Source of the DNA: Acanthamoeba lenticulata
Taxonomy: Eukaryota > Discosea > Longamoebia > Acanthamoebidae
DNA length: 17,462 bases
Reading direction: 5' to 3'
Assembly (NCBI GenBank): GCA_002179805.1
Contig: NAVB01001398.1
Span: 1-17,462 of the forward strand
The position numbers and the translations under genes were made by a program. The notes under the pieces were generated by a model. It saw only the letters and a list, made by a program, of their open reading frames with translations. It was not told where the DNA came from and did no database searches. The first letter of the stretch is position 1; each line of letters begins with the position of its first letter. Of this stretch, positions 8,922-17,462 are shown one piece after another.

Positions 8922-10685
8922 ACCGTCATGCGCGCCTGGTTCGGCGGCCAGCTCCACGAGAACGCGCTCACCAACATCCACCCGGCCATCAAGAACATCG
9001 TCATCCAGGGCATCAGCGTCAACTCCAAGGCGCACATCCGGCGCGATCCGGAGACCAACGTCTACATCTACCTCGGCAACAAAACCGAGTGCTCGCTTCT
9101 GGCGCTGGTCGATGACCGCCTCGGCGGCCACTACGCGCACGTGCGCGAGCACCTGCCCGTCGTGCAGCAGATGCCCTTCTCCTCCGATCGCAAGCGCATG
9201 AGCACGATCGTGCTGGTTGAGGAGGTCACCGGCGAGCACCGCCTGCACTGCAAGGGCGCCCCGGAGATGGTGCTCGACCGGTGCACCCACATCCTCCGGG
9301 CCGACGGCGAGCTGGCCGAGCTGAACCACGACGACAAGGTCGCCATCGGCCTCGCCATCGAGCGCTTCGCCGACGCCGCGCTCCGGACCATCGCGCTGGC
9401 CTATCGCGACCTGCCAGCATCCGAGTACGCCCCGCCCGAGGACAAGGGCAAGGCCACCGACGTGGACCTGGAGAATGACTTGGTCTTTGTCGGCCTGCTG
9501 GGCATCGAGGACCCTCTGCGCGCGGGCGTGCGCGACGCCGTGCACTCGTGCCAGGGTGCCGGCATCACGGTACGGATGGTCACTGGCGACCACTCAAACA
9601 CGGCGCGAAGCATCGCCAAGCAGTGCGGCATCCTCACGGCCGACGGGCTCGTGATGGAGGGCAAGGTCTTCCGCCACCTGTCGCGCCAGGAGATGCTCGA
9701 GAAGCTGCCGCACCTGCAGGTGCTCGCGCGCTCGACGCCGCTCGACAAGCAGCTCCTTGTGGAACAGCTCAAGGAGATGGGCGAGGTGGTGGCCGTCACG
9801 GGCGACGGCACCAACGACGCGCCGGCGCTCAACAAGGCGCACGTAGGCCTGGCCATGGGCATCGAGGGCACCGGCGTGGCCAAGCAAGCCTCGGACATCA
9901 TCATCCTCGACGACAACTTTGCCTCCATCGTCAAGTCGGTCCTCTGGGGCCGCAACGTGCGCGAGAACGTCCAGAAGTTCCTGCAGTTCCAGCTCACCGT
10001 GAACGTGGTCGCCCTCGTGGTGGCCTTTGTGGCCGCCCTCTCAGGCAAGGGCACGCCGCTCAAGGCCATCCAGCTGCTGTGGGTCAACCTCATCATGGAC
10101 ACGCTGGCCGCGCTGGCCCTCGGCACCGAGTCGCCGACGCCCAAGCTGCTGGAGCAGCCCCCGGCCGGGCGGAGCTACCCGCTCGTGTCGGCCATCATGT
10201 GGCGCAACATCGTCGGACAGGCCATCTACCAGCTGGTGACCATGTTCGCCCTGCTCTACATGGGCGACTTGATCCTGGGCCACGAGAACGACACCGTCTA
10301 CAGCAACACGGTGCTGTTCAACGCGTTCGTCTTCTGCCAGCTGTTCAACGAGATCAACAGCCGCAAGGCCAACGACGAGTGGAACGTGTTCGCGCATCTG
10401 CTCACCAACAGCGTCTTCATCGGCATCCTCGCCCTGACGGCCGTCCTTCAGGTGCTCATCGTCGAGTTTGGCGGCACCATCTTCTCCACGGAGCCGCTCT
10501 CGCTCCACGACTGGGCCATCAGCGTGGCCATCGGCGCCGGCTCGCTTGTGTGGGGCGTCCTCGTGCGCATGGTTCCCGCTCCAGCCATCCTCTGCTGCGC
10601 CATCCACCCTGATGGCCGCCACCAAACTGTCCTGCTCGACGAAAAGAGCTCCCTCCTCTCCAAAGACGCCACCACGTACCACTAG
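7673..10685 (+). CDS. Plasma-membrane-type Ca2+-transporting P-type ATPase (P2B)
   Basis: Pumps Ca2+ out of the cytosol, or into contractile-vacuole/vacuolar membranes in amoebae, at the cost of ATP. Two exons, 7673-8209 and 8301-10685, give 973 residues. Landmarks in order: actuator TGES (212-215), PEGLPLA in TM4 (about 333-339), phosphorylated Asp376 in DKTGTLT, nucleotide-site KGAPE, hinge TGDGTNDAP (679-687), NLIMDTLAALALGTE in TM6, and the P2B signature FCQLFNEINSRK in TM8. Ten membrane segments can be counted in the usual 2+2+6 order. After TM10 only about 35 residues remain, so the long calmodulin-binding autoinhibitory tail of animal PMCAs is absent; the N-terminus is also short. The single 91-nt intron (GTACGT...TTCAG) falls in the actuator domain. 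Exon 2 is strongly GC-rich. Confidence 0.97.
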
Positions 10686-10764
10686 TTCTAAATAAAATCA
10701 AAAACAAATAAAAACAATAAATAATTTCAGATAAAAGTTTGCATTCAAATCAAACAAGACGAAG
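10686..10764. terminator. Short intergenic gap with poly(A) signals
   Basis: Only 79 nt separate the Ca2+-ATPase stop from the next ATG. The gap is strongly A/T-rich, with AATAAA at 10691-10696, six bases past the stop, and several more near 10707-10722. It must contain both the poly(A) site of the pump and the leader, and perhaps core promoter, of the SET gene. Confidence 0.6.
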
Positions 10765-11777
10765 ATGGACAGCCACACCGCGCCTCCTGTGGCAGACCCC
10801 GGTTTTCGTGGACTCAATCCAAAGGTACATGCGGGGTTGGGCATGTTTTACTCAAAGGGGTTTTCTGAAGATCTGTGTGGCGCAGGTGCGGGTGGGCCAC
10901 AGTCAAGTGGACTACCCCAAGCACCACGGGCCCGAGTCCATAGGTTGGCACGCTGCCCAAGACATTCGCGTATGGCTTCCTCACCACGCGCCCTTCCCGG
11001 TCAGGTCAACATCTCAGTGGTGTTCCCTTGTTGTCTTGCGCAGGAGGGCGAGGTCATTTTCTATCCCTACGACGACCAGCACAAGTTCGAGTACACGTTG
11101 GCCGAGGTCAAGAGGTGCGTGCCGCCCTTGGTCGCTTGTCTTTCTGTGCCGTTCTTAGCACCAAACTCACGTGGGTCATCAGCTGGCCGAGGGAACGTCG
11201 CCGCAGGTTCTTCCGCATCGCGTATCAGGTCGACGAAGAGGTGTACAGCGGCTACCACTCGGACACCGAGATGACGGAGCAGCAAAAGTATGAGTGGCAC
11301 TGCAACCACAGGTGCGTGTTGTGGCGACTTTCGACCACCATTCTCCAGCTGGACCTGCTTGTTGTGTGCCTCACGCTCATCCTCCGCTGCGCCTCCCAGC
11401 TGCGATCCCAACGTGTGGTTCGACGACAAGGACCTGATCGTGGCGATGCGCGACATCAAGCAGGGCGAGGAGCTGTTCTACGACTACGCCCTCTCCGAGT
11501 CCAACGACTTCATCCAGCTGGACTGCCTCTGCGGCTCCGCCAAGTGCAGAGGTTCGCCCCCCACCCCCAACCCAACGCAGAGGTCGTCCCACAGGTGGGC
11601 TCACGGGAGCCATTTCGTTCGTGATGTGTCGCTCGCCGGGCAGGGAAAGTGACCGGGAAGGACTACCGGCTGCCGGAGCTGCAGGCGCGGTACGGCCGCC
11701 ACTTCATGCCCTATATCCTCCGCAAGATCGAGCGCGAGAAGGCCGAGGCGACAACGTCATCAGGCCAGGCCTCGTAA
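10765..11777 (+). CDS. Small SET-domain protein (putative lysine methyltransferase)
   Basis: SAM-dependent protein lysine methyltransferase by domain; substrate unknown. Exons 10765-10824, 10886-10969, 11044-11114, 11207-11311, 11400-11551 and 11644-11777 join in phase to 201 residues. The SET core starts with SIGWHAAQDIREGEVIFY (compare G-x-G-x-x-A-x-x-D-I-x-x-G-E). It contains the SAM/pseudoknot motif NHSCDPN (105-111), split by an intron, then IKQGEELFYDYAL with catalytic Tyr136 and the post-SET zinc triad CLCGSAKCRG (149-158). The basic tail YGRHFMPYILRKIEREKAE is unassigned. The usual GxG loop near the N-terminus reads SIGW, so one Gly is replaced. There is no pre-SET or other partner domain. 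The second intron junction (GTATGG, 10970) and the last acceptor are my weakest choices. Confidence 0.85.
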
Positions 11778-11912
11778 ACAAAACAACAACAAGAAGAAGA
11801 AGGATTGTGTCTTGCGATTTGAGCTGTCGTGGATACAACAGCGTTCTCTCTTTCTCTTTCTCTCTTTGGGCCCAACCAAAATACACGACCAGAGACCGAG
11901 GAGGAAGCGTCA
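11778..11912. other. Convergent intergenic gap
   Basis: These 135 nt lie between two 3' ends. They contain AACAAAACAACAACAAG after the SET stop and a run of alternating TCTC/TTTC at 11844-11869. No AATAAA is seen on either strand. Confidence 0.4.
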
Positions 11913-14900
11913 TCAAAAGTCGTAGGAGAGCGGTTCGACCATCTTCGTGGGGGCGGTCTCCAGCGGTCGGTTGTCGCCCTCGGACGCCTTCTTGAGCTTG
12001 GCCAGCACCTCGGACGGCACTGGCGTGGGCGACAGCCTGCATAATTAAATAAAAAAATATATAATAATAATAATGGAATAAATCAAATAAATAAAACAAA
12101 ACAAATAAATATTTTAAACAAGCACATCAATGGAGATCTAGGCGTACTGATCGGGCGTGAAGAGCTCGAGCAGGCGCTTGATCTGCTTGGTGGTCAGGAG
12201 CGGGCAGATCTGCTTCAACATATCGCCCTCCAGGATGACGTTCTACGCCGCCGCATCACCATCCACCACCACACACAAGATTGAGAGGGGGGGGGGTGAG
12301 TGGCGTTCTTCACGGTCAGAGCCAAGTCTGTTTACAGCGGGCGACAGTCGTTGTGGCGATTGCGGTCGTGAAGGTGCTGAAGTGTATACTTTGTCCATCA
12401 CCAGCACGTTGGCCGCTTGCGCCATGATGTCCAACTGGCTCCTGATTTTTTTTATTTTATTTTTAAAAACAAATGGATCAAATTAACGGATGAAATACGT
12501 GTATAAATGAATAGGAAAAAAAGTAAAAAAGGCATTTTAAAAACAAAATTGAGTAGAGGACGACTAAAGTAGTACTTTATCTCGGGGATCTGTAGCGTTT
12601 TGCTAATCCACTGCTCCAGCTGGGAGAGCTCGAGCTTGATCTGGAATCCGTTGGAGCATGAGCACATCCGCTTCGTGTTCAACCTGGTGAGAATGAAGAT
12701 TAAGTTGATAAGTCATAAAAAAGCAAAAAAAGCATAAAATATTCATAAAAAGGAAGAAAAGGAACAGCTGGGGTACATACAGTGTATTGAAGAGGGTGAA
12801 GTTGATGAAGTAGAAGCCCTGCGTGAAGAACTGCCGCATGAGCTGGGGCGGGATGTGGTTCTCAGTAAAGACCGTGAGATAGCTGTCCAGAATGGGCAGC
12901 AGCGTTTCCTGCGTCGAATGCAACGTGCACTTGCTGCACACCACAACATTGAACAAGTCCATAAAAACGTGCCAAGCCAATTATTATAATAAAAATAAAA
13001 AACGGCGTACGTGGCGCTGCTCAGGGCCGAGGGTTGCTCGAGGACGGCGATGGTGAGCACCGCCGCCAGTTCCTGCAGGCCAGTGAGAACATAGGACACA
13101 CGAGGTCAGAGAACACAACGAACAATTGTAAAAATGCACAGCAGCAAGAGACACGCACGGTGTAGAGGCTTGTGAGAAGGCGCTCGAAGATGGCGGCGAT
13201 GACGATCTGCAGGCGCGACGCAAAGTCGCCGATGGCGCTGACCTTGCCGGTCCTGGAGGCCACGGCGTGGTTGTAGCCGAACTCGGTGCGGAGGGCGCGG
13301 TAGAGGTAGGCCGAGATGGAGAGCCAGTAGCCCGTCATCATCTTGTCCGTTCGCTTCGAGCTGGCGTCGATGGCGTCCACCAAATAATTCAAAAAATCGC
13401 CTCGCTCCGTCCCCTTCTCAAACACCTGCAATTATTTTTTGTTTTTGTTAATATTTAAAACCAACTAAATATAAATTAATATTAAATAAAATAAAAGAAT
13501 AGTTGTTTACCTTCCATTTGGCAAAGACCCGGAGTGCGCGGTCGGCCGGGATGGGCGTCTTGTCCTCGAAAGAGAGCTGGTTCTCGTGGTAGAAGCTCGT
13601 GATGAGGAAGTTGAGCTCGTCCCGCTGCTGCTTGAAGGTCTCGGCATCGTTTCGCAAGGTCGACAGCTGGTCCTTCACGCCGCCGGCGCCCTCGGCCGAC
13701 TTGGATCGCGTCAGGACGTCCGCGTCGTTCTTGCCGTCATCGTCATCGTCGCTGTCGTCGCTCTTTGTGGACCGGCCGCGCTGCATGGAGCTGTTGAACT
13801 TCTGCTCCTCGAGCTCGTGCTTGAGGCGGGCCACCTCGACCCGGAGGCTCTCATCAGTTGCGCCGTCGCCGCTCTGAGCCTTGGCCTCTGCCAGCTCGCG
13901 CCGGAGCCGGACAAGCTCGTCCTCCTGCTGGCGCAGCACGTCGGCCTCGCTCTTGCCCTCACGGAAGGCCTTGAGCTGGACCGTCAGCGCCTCCAGTTTC
14001 TCCTCGGCCTCGGCCTTCTCGCGCTGCCATCGCTCGGCCTCGGCCTTCTCCTTCTTGAGGCGGGCGACCTTGGCCTTGAGCTTGTCGATGGTCTCCTCGC
14101 GCTGGCGGATCATCTTGCCGCGCTCATAGACCTCTTGCTCGAGCCGGGCCAGCTTCTTCTTGGCGCCTTCGCCCAAGCCGCCGCCGCCGCCACCGCCGCC
14201 GCCGCTGTCGCCGTCGCCGCCGTCCTCCTCGTCCGACGAGAAGGCCTCGCCCTCGCCCTCCTGCACCACGGCCACCGCCAACACCATCACCGCCGCGCGT
14301 GGTGAGCGCCTGGCGCCCAAGGCTGGACCTCGCGAGGAGAGGAAGCTGTACGCTGTCAGAGTTCTCAGTCTCGGACATGTTGGGGTCGGTTTCGGCCTCG
14401 AAGGAGCCGCCGTCGAGCTCCAGCACCTTGCCGGACCCGTCCTTCTTGTCCACCCTGAGGATCCCGCCGGCCACGCCACGCCACGTCACGCCACGTCACG
14501 CCAGCTCGAGTGGGGCGGGGAGGGCTGCGACGTACTGCTTCTTGAGGATCTTGTCGTTGAACTTGAGCCACTGCGTCTTGATGGTCAACTGTTGGCAAAT
14601 CAAACACACGCGCGCGAGCCCATGTGCGTGTGTGAGGTGCAAGCACAACGCGTACGAGGCGGGGACGGGACGGGACGGGCCGGTGGCGTACGACGAGGGT
14701 CGACGTGTCCTTGGACTTCTTGAACTTGAGGGGCAGGGTGATCTGGTCGGTGCCGTCTTCGTTGGTGTATTCGGCCAGGTTGAGCTTGGCGCTCGAGTGG
14801 GTCTTGTCCTGCTTGCGCTTGCCGATGACGTCCTGCGCGCAGCGAGCGTGCAAGTGTGCAAGTGCGCTGTTGTTGGTGTGTGCGTGGTTGCGAGCAACAA

Positions 14901-15277
14901 CGCAGAGGCGGCAGAGGCACAACGACGTACCTCTTTCAAGCTGAACGAGATGCCGCGCGCTTCAAACTCTTCGTCCTCAGACTCGCGTGTCAGAGAACAC
15001 GTGAAGACGATCTTTTCCTCCCACGTCGCCAAACAATCTCGTGCCTGGTGGGTTGACAAATTAGTTGGAACGAAAATTAAATAAATGATCTTAAAGGCTG
15101 TTGGAAAGGATAAATGGGAGGGAAAGTGAGTACGAGTGCACGCTTGGTGAGGCCCTGATTTTTGCGCGAGCCGCGCCTCCACAAAATGAAGATCGTGCTC
15201 CCATTCAGCTTCTCTGGGAGTTTAGTGATCTTCTTGACGGTGATCTCGTACTTAATCTTCACCTTGTCCTTCGGCAT
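11913..15277 (-). CDS. NT-C2 / coiled-coil / dilute (DIL) domain protein
   Basis: Thirteen minus-strand exons join in phase to 721 residues: 15277-15134, 15044-14931, 14832-14692, 14588-14536, 14454-14352, 14260-13511, 13425-13159, 13072-13011, 12933-12781, 12683-12576, 12441-12390, 12242-12148, 12036-11913. Residues 1-150 read as an N-terminal C2 (EEIG1/EHBP1-type) domain: YEITVKKITKLP, WRRGSRKNQG, ATWEEKIVFTCSL, KLNLAEYTNEDG, and LTIKTQWLKF. An acidic/Gly-rich linker with poly-Gly follows, then a coiled coil from about 219 to 345. From about 450 to 690 comes a dilute domain: YWLSISAYLYRAL, QFFTQGFYFINFTLFN, CSCSNGFQIKLELSQLEQWI, and CPLLTTKQIKRLLELFTPDQ. DIL domains form the cargo-binding tail of class V myosins; NT-C2 domains bind membranes or adaptors. 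With no motor present, a vesicle or cytoskeletal tethering role is inferred. Confidence 0.87.
14176..14205. repeat. (CCG)n trinucleotide repeat encoding poly-Gly
   Basis: An interrupted run of CCG/CAC triplets reads GGC/GGT on the coding minus strand and encodes nine to ten consecutive Gly in the linker between the NT-C2 domain and the coiled coil. A length-variable site is likely. Confidence 0.8.
14471..14500. repeat. 5-bp tandem repeat (CCACG/TCACG) in an intron
   Basis: Six consecutive pentamers, CCACG three times and then TCACG/CCACG alternating, lie in the intron at 14455-14535 of the DIL-domain gene. On the coding strand they give two copies of TGACGTGG. Confidence 0.8.
14661..14679 (+). 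other. Candidate G-quadruplex motif in an intron
   Basis: Four G-runs (14661-14664, 14667-14669, 14672-14674, 14677-14679) are separated by two-base AC loops. This satisfies the standard G3-loop-G3 pattern. It lies on the plus strand, which is the template strand of the DIL-domain gene, inside the intron at 14589-14691. Confidence 0.7.
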
Positions 15278-15413
15278 GGTGAGACTTGCAAGTAGCGATC
15301 CGGATTCAACCCGAGTGGCGCAACCAAAAATAAATAAATAATTTGATCATATTATTTTGGCATTTCCAATTTTTTAAAATATCAAAATTGTGACAACAAA
15401 AGAAAAGCAAAAA
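15278..15413. promoter_or_regulatory. Intergenic: DIL-gene promoter / GPCR 3' end
   Basis: This 136-nt gap lies between two minus-strand genes. Positions 15327-15413 are strongly A/T-rich and include minus-strand TTTATTTATTTTTGG. A minus-strand poly(A) signal would appear as TTTATT on the plus strand; none is seen. The 50 nt closest to the DIL-gene ATG are GC-richer. Confidence 0.4.
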
Positions 15414-17229
15414 TTAACCGTGTGGCGTGTTGACCGAGGGCCGGCTGATGGAGACGCTTGTGTCTTCGGGGGTGTAGGCGTTGATGGGTTGGTAGTGGTT
15501 CTTCTCCCCGCGCCACCACATCTGGATGTCCTTTGTCACGCCCGACGTGAGCCCGTACACGAAGGCGTCGATCGCGCCCTGCAGCGGGTAGGACCACGAC
15601 TGGCCAATGTCCACCACATCATTTCACATCGTCATCATCATCATCATCATCAGGCCGGCGCCAAATCCGATCCGAGAAGGGAGAGAACAGAGAGGAGGCG
15701 TACGCGACAGGCCACGAGAACGAACGTGGGCGGGAGCCAGAGCTCATAGATGCGGCTCACCGAGGGGAGCACCCACAGGATGATGGCCGCCATCGGGTAG
15801 AGGAACAGCGCCCGCATCGTCTTCTTCTTCTGAACCTCCTCGGCCGACTCGGTGCCGGTCACTGCCGCAGCCACAACTGTGTGAATTTCGGCCCATGTGG
15901 AGAAGAGACGACGATGACGAGGAGAAAGAGGAGCATACCCGTGGAGTGGAGAAGGCCCTTCTTCTTGGCGACGTGCGTCTCCTGCTGTCGGATAAAGATC
16001 CACACGCGAAAGTAGATCACGAGGATGATGGCGATGATCACCCACGCCCTTCATGTGCGCCACCGCTCAGTTGGTGTCAGTGGCGGGCGAGCGGGTTGAT
16101 TAAGGGAAGAGGGGAGGGAGGGGCACATACGCGATGTAGAGCAACACGAAACGGGCGTACTTGGGCTCTTCGCCAAGCCAACACCAACCACCTGGACCCA
16201 CCAACGCCCCACTCAGTCAGGGTGAGACTCCATTTAAGACCGGGGGTCTTCTCCCTCAGGCCAAGGCGGCCGCGGGCGTACCCGCAGGCACGTATTTGAA
16301 GTCATCAAAACCGAAGAAGGGCACCACGGAGAACAAGGTGCCAAACACCCACGCTGTGACCTTGGGGAAGAACATTGCGCCGTGCGCGTGTGTGAGAGTT
16401 CGGGTTGATTTCGCCAGGTTGCCAGCAGAGTAGCGTACGTGGAGAGCGATCTCGGCGGGAATGCTCAGCTCCTTCCCGCGGATGGTGGCCGAATAGATGA
16501 GAATCGAGATGATGAGTATGTACATGTTGGAGGCTTGCCCACCAAACGTGATCGTCCACCCTGCAAACGTGTGCACACCACGGTTTAATGAGACAACTAC
16601 AGCACGCGGTAGGGGACAGGAGGGCAAACGCACCTTGCATGTCGCACAAGGTGCCCGTGAAGGTCCAACCCGCGAGCCACGCCAGCGCCCCACTTGCCTG
16701 ACACAACCAAGGTGAGGTTTTTTTATTATTGAGTTTTAATATATAAAATAAATTTAAAAAGAAGCAGGAAAAACGGACCATGCATACACCGAGGAGGAGA
16801 TCCACCAAGGTGAGGCCGACGACGAAGCGCCAGTACTGGCGTTTGAGCTTGCGGAAGGCCAGAGCTGAGCCAATAATGAAGAGCGACCCCATGATGGAAA
16901 GGCCGCCGCTCACGCCAGTGCCTACCATGAGGGCGTACGTCTCGTCCTCGCTAAAGCCCATCGAACTTTTGCAAGCGGACGGGGAGCTCACGCTCGTCTG
17001 GTCTTCCGAACCGAACTCCAGACACAGAGAAGAGAAACTGCAACAACTGTTTATTTTCCTTGCTCATTTCTTTGACCGCACCTTTTTTTTCTGCCTTCCT
17101 CAAACGAGCCACACCCGGCCAGCAAACAAGCAACCGAAAAGCCCCACCACAGCGACTTTGTGGGGAGGCCATACCCGCTCCGGCATCCGTCCAGCAGACA
17201 AGGAAGATAGCAAGAAGGGTGAGGGACAT
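15414..17229 (-). CDS. Class E (cAMP-receptor-like) G-protein-coupled receptor
   Basis: Seven-helix plasma-membrane receptor related to Dictyostelium cAR/Crl proteins (Dicty_CAR); ligand unknown. Nine exons (17229-17175, 17002-16788, 16697-16634, 16560-16439, 16360-16282, 16191-16131, 16048-15939, 15876-15704, 15599-15414) join in phase to 354 residues. It opens with a signal peptide (MSLTLLAIFLVCWTDAGA). Helix 1 contains GSLFIIGSALAF, followed by KLKRQYWRFVVGLTLVDLLLG. The loop before helix 5 carries GGWCWL, matching the family's G-x-W-C-W. The third cytoplasmic segment is basic (RQQETHVAKKKG, then EEVQKKKTMRALFLYP). Helices 6 and 7 are AAIILWVLPSVSRIYELW and AIDAFVYGLTSG. The Ser/Thr-bearing tail (TPEDTSVSISRPS) could be phosphorylated. 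The first intron (172 nt) ends in the unusual acceptor GGAAG, so that junction is the weakest. Confidence 0.85.
15632..15652. repeat. (TCA)7 microsatellite in a GPCR intron
   Basis: Seven perfect TCA units, read as (TGA)7 on the coding strand, lie in the intron between GPCR exons 8 and 9 (15600-15703). Confidence 0.9.
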
Positions 17230-17293
17230 CGCACACGGTACTGAAAATTTTCCTCATTTTTTTGGCGTGGTTTAGGTGAAGGCGAGCAAAGGA
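17230..17293. promoter_or_regulatory. Compact divergent promoter
   Basis: Only 64 nt separate the GPCR start (17229, minus) from the next plus-strand start (17294). The interval holds the A/T-rich TGAAAATTTTCCTCATTTTTTTGG at 17242-17265, whose centre GAAAATTTTC is a perfect palindrome. Both transcription start sites and leaders must be very short or overlap. Confidence 0.5.
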
Positions 17294-17413
17294 ATGAACG
17301 GTTGCCGAGCCACAAAAACACCCAGCCCTTCTTTCATGCAACAAGACGACGACGACCTCGCTTTTGCCCTTTCCATGCAGAGTCTGGGCGCTTCGCGTGT
17401 CACACAAGAGGAG
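17294..17413 (+). CDS. Unidentified protein, first exon only (runs off right edge)
   Basis: Forty codons from ATG 17294 to a canonical donor GTACGC at 17414; the rest is outside the window. A second in-frame ATG at 17336 (MQQDDDD) could be the true start. The visible peptide contains DDDDLAFALSMQSLG, an acidic run followed by Leu, Ala and Ser, loosely like ubiquitin-interacting helices. The spacing does not fit the UIM consensus exactly, so I make no functional call. The Ser/Thr/Pro-rich first residues add nothing. Confidence 0.5.
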
Positions 17414-17462
17414 GTACGCGAACGAATATTTATCAATCCTTTTTTACGTCTACAATGGAATA

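Noticed and set aside
8256..9593. 445-residue open frame on the minus strand
   Set aside because: It lies antisense to the Ca2+-ATPase core. High GC at third positions removes stops from the opposite strand, and the peptide is His/Ala/Val/Gly/Asp-rich without domain signal.
9548..10612. 354-residue frame on the plus strand
   Set aside because: It is the +1/+2 shadow of the Ca2+-ATPase, rich in Arg, Gly, Pro and His, with no motifs.
13586..14305. 239-residue Leu/Ala-rich open frame on the plus strand
   Set aside because: It is the reverse complement of the coiled-coil exon; the Leu runs are antisense of Glu/Lys codons, not membrane segments.
11913..15277. Class V myosin heavy chain
   Set aside because: The DIL tail is present, but there is no motor head or IQ region; the N-terminus starts with its own ATG and an NT-C2 domain.
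17358..17390. Ubiquitin-interacting motif in the right-edge exon
   Set aside because: The acidic-Leu-Ala-Ser pattern is similar, but the Ala-to-Ser spacing does not fit the UIM consensus and only 40 codons are visible.

Overview
This window is nuclear DNA from a gene-dense, intron-rich, high-GC protist. Everything fits a free-living amoeba of the Acanthamoeba type. Coding exons are GC-rich at third positions, most introns are 58 to 120 nt, genes lie 65 to 300 nt apart on both strands, and splice donors mostly read GTACG(C/T). The contents also fit: a Dictyostelium-type class E GPCR, F-box proteins with NGCPWD repeats, and a bacterial-type SUFU domain. The species call is inference. The gene calls rest on reconstructed exons whose splice phases close correctly.

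Layout, left to right. (1) 23-1461, minus: a secreted or lysosomal serine carboxypeptidase (S10), cut off by the left edge. (2) 1626-3810 or further upstream, minus: a SUFU-domain protein whose domain is split by a ~205-residue Lys/Glu/Asn/Gln-rich insertion. (3) 4281-5051, plus: D-aminoacyl-tRNA deacylase (DTD), five exons. (4) 5348-6283, plus: V-ATPase subunit E, four exons. (5) 6431-7426, minus: an intronless F-box protein with nine 27-residue NGCPWD repeats. (6) 7673-10685, plus: a plasma-membrane-type Ca2+-ATPase with a very short C-terminal tail. (7) 10765-11777, plus: a small SET-domain methyltransferase with a post-SET motif. (8) 11913-15277, minus: an NT-C2 / coiled-coil / dilute (DIL) domain protein, 13 exons. 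(9) 15414-17229, minus: a cAMP-receptor-like (class E) seven-helix GPCR with a signal peptide, nine exons. (10) 17294-17413, plus: the first exon of an unidentified gene running off the right edge.

The genes do not form an operon. Several are housekeeping genes for membrane and organelle function (V-ATPase, Ca2+ pump, carboxypeptidase, vesicle-tethering-type DIL protein, GPCR), but their adjacency need not mean a shared pathway. I see no rRNA, tRNA, CRISPR array or intact transposon. The least ordinary items are the NT-C2/DIL fusion, the SUFU domain with its embedded insertion, and the intronless NGCPWD-repeat gene among multi-exon neighbours.
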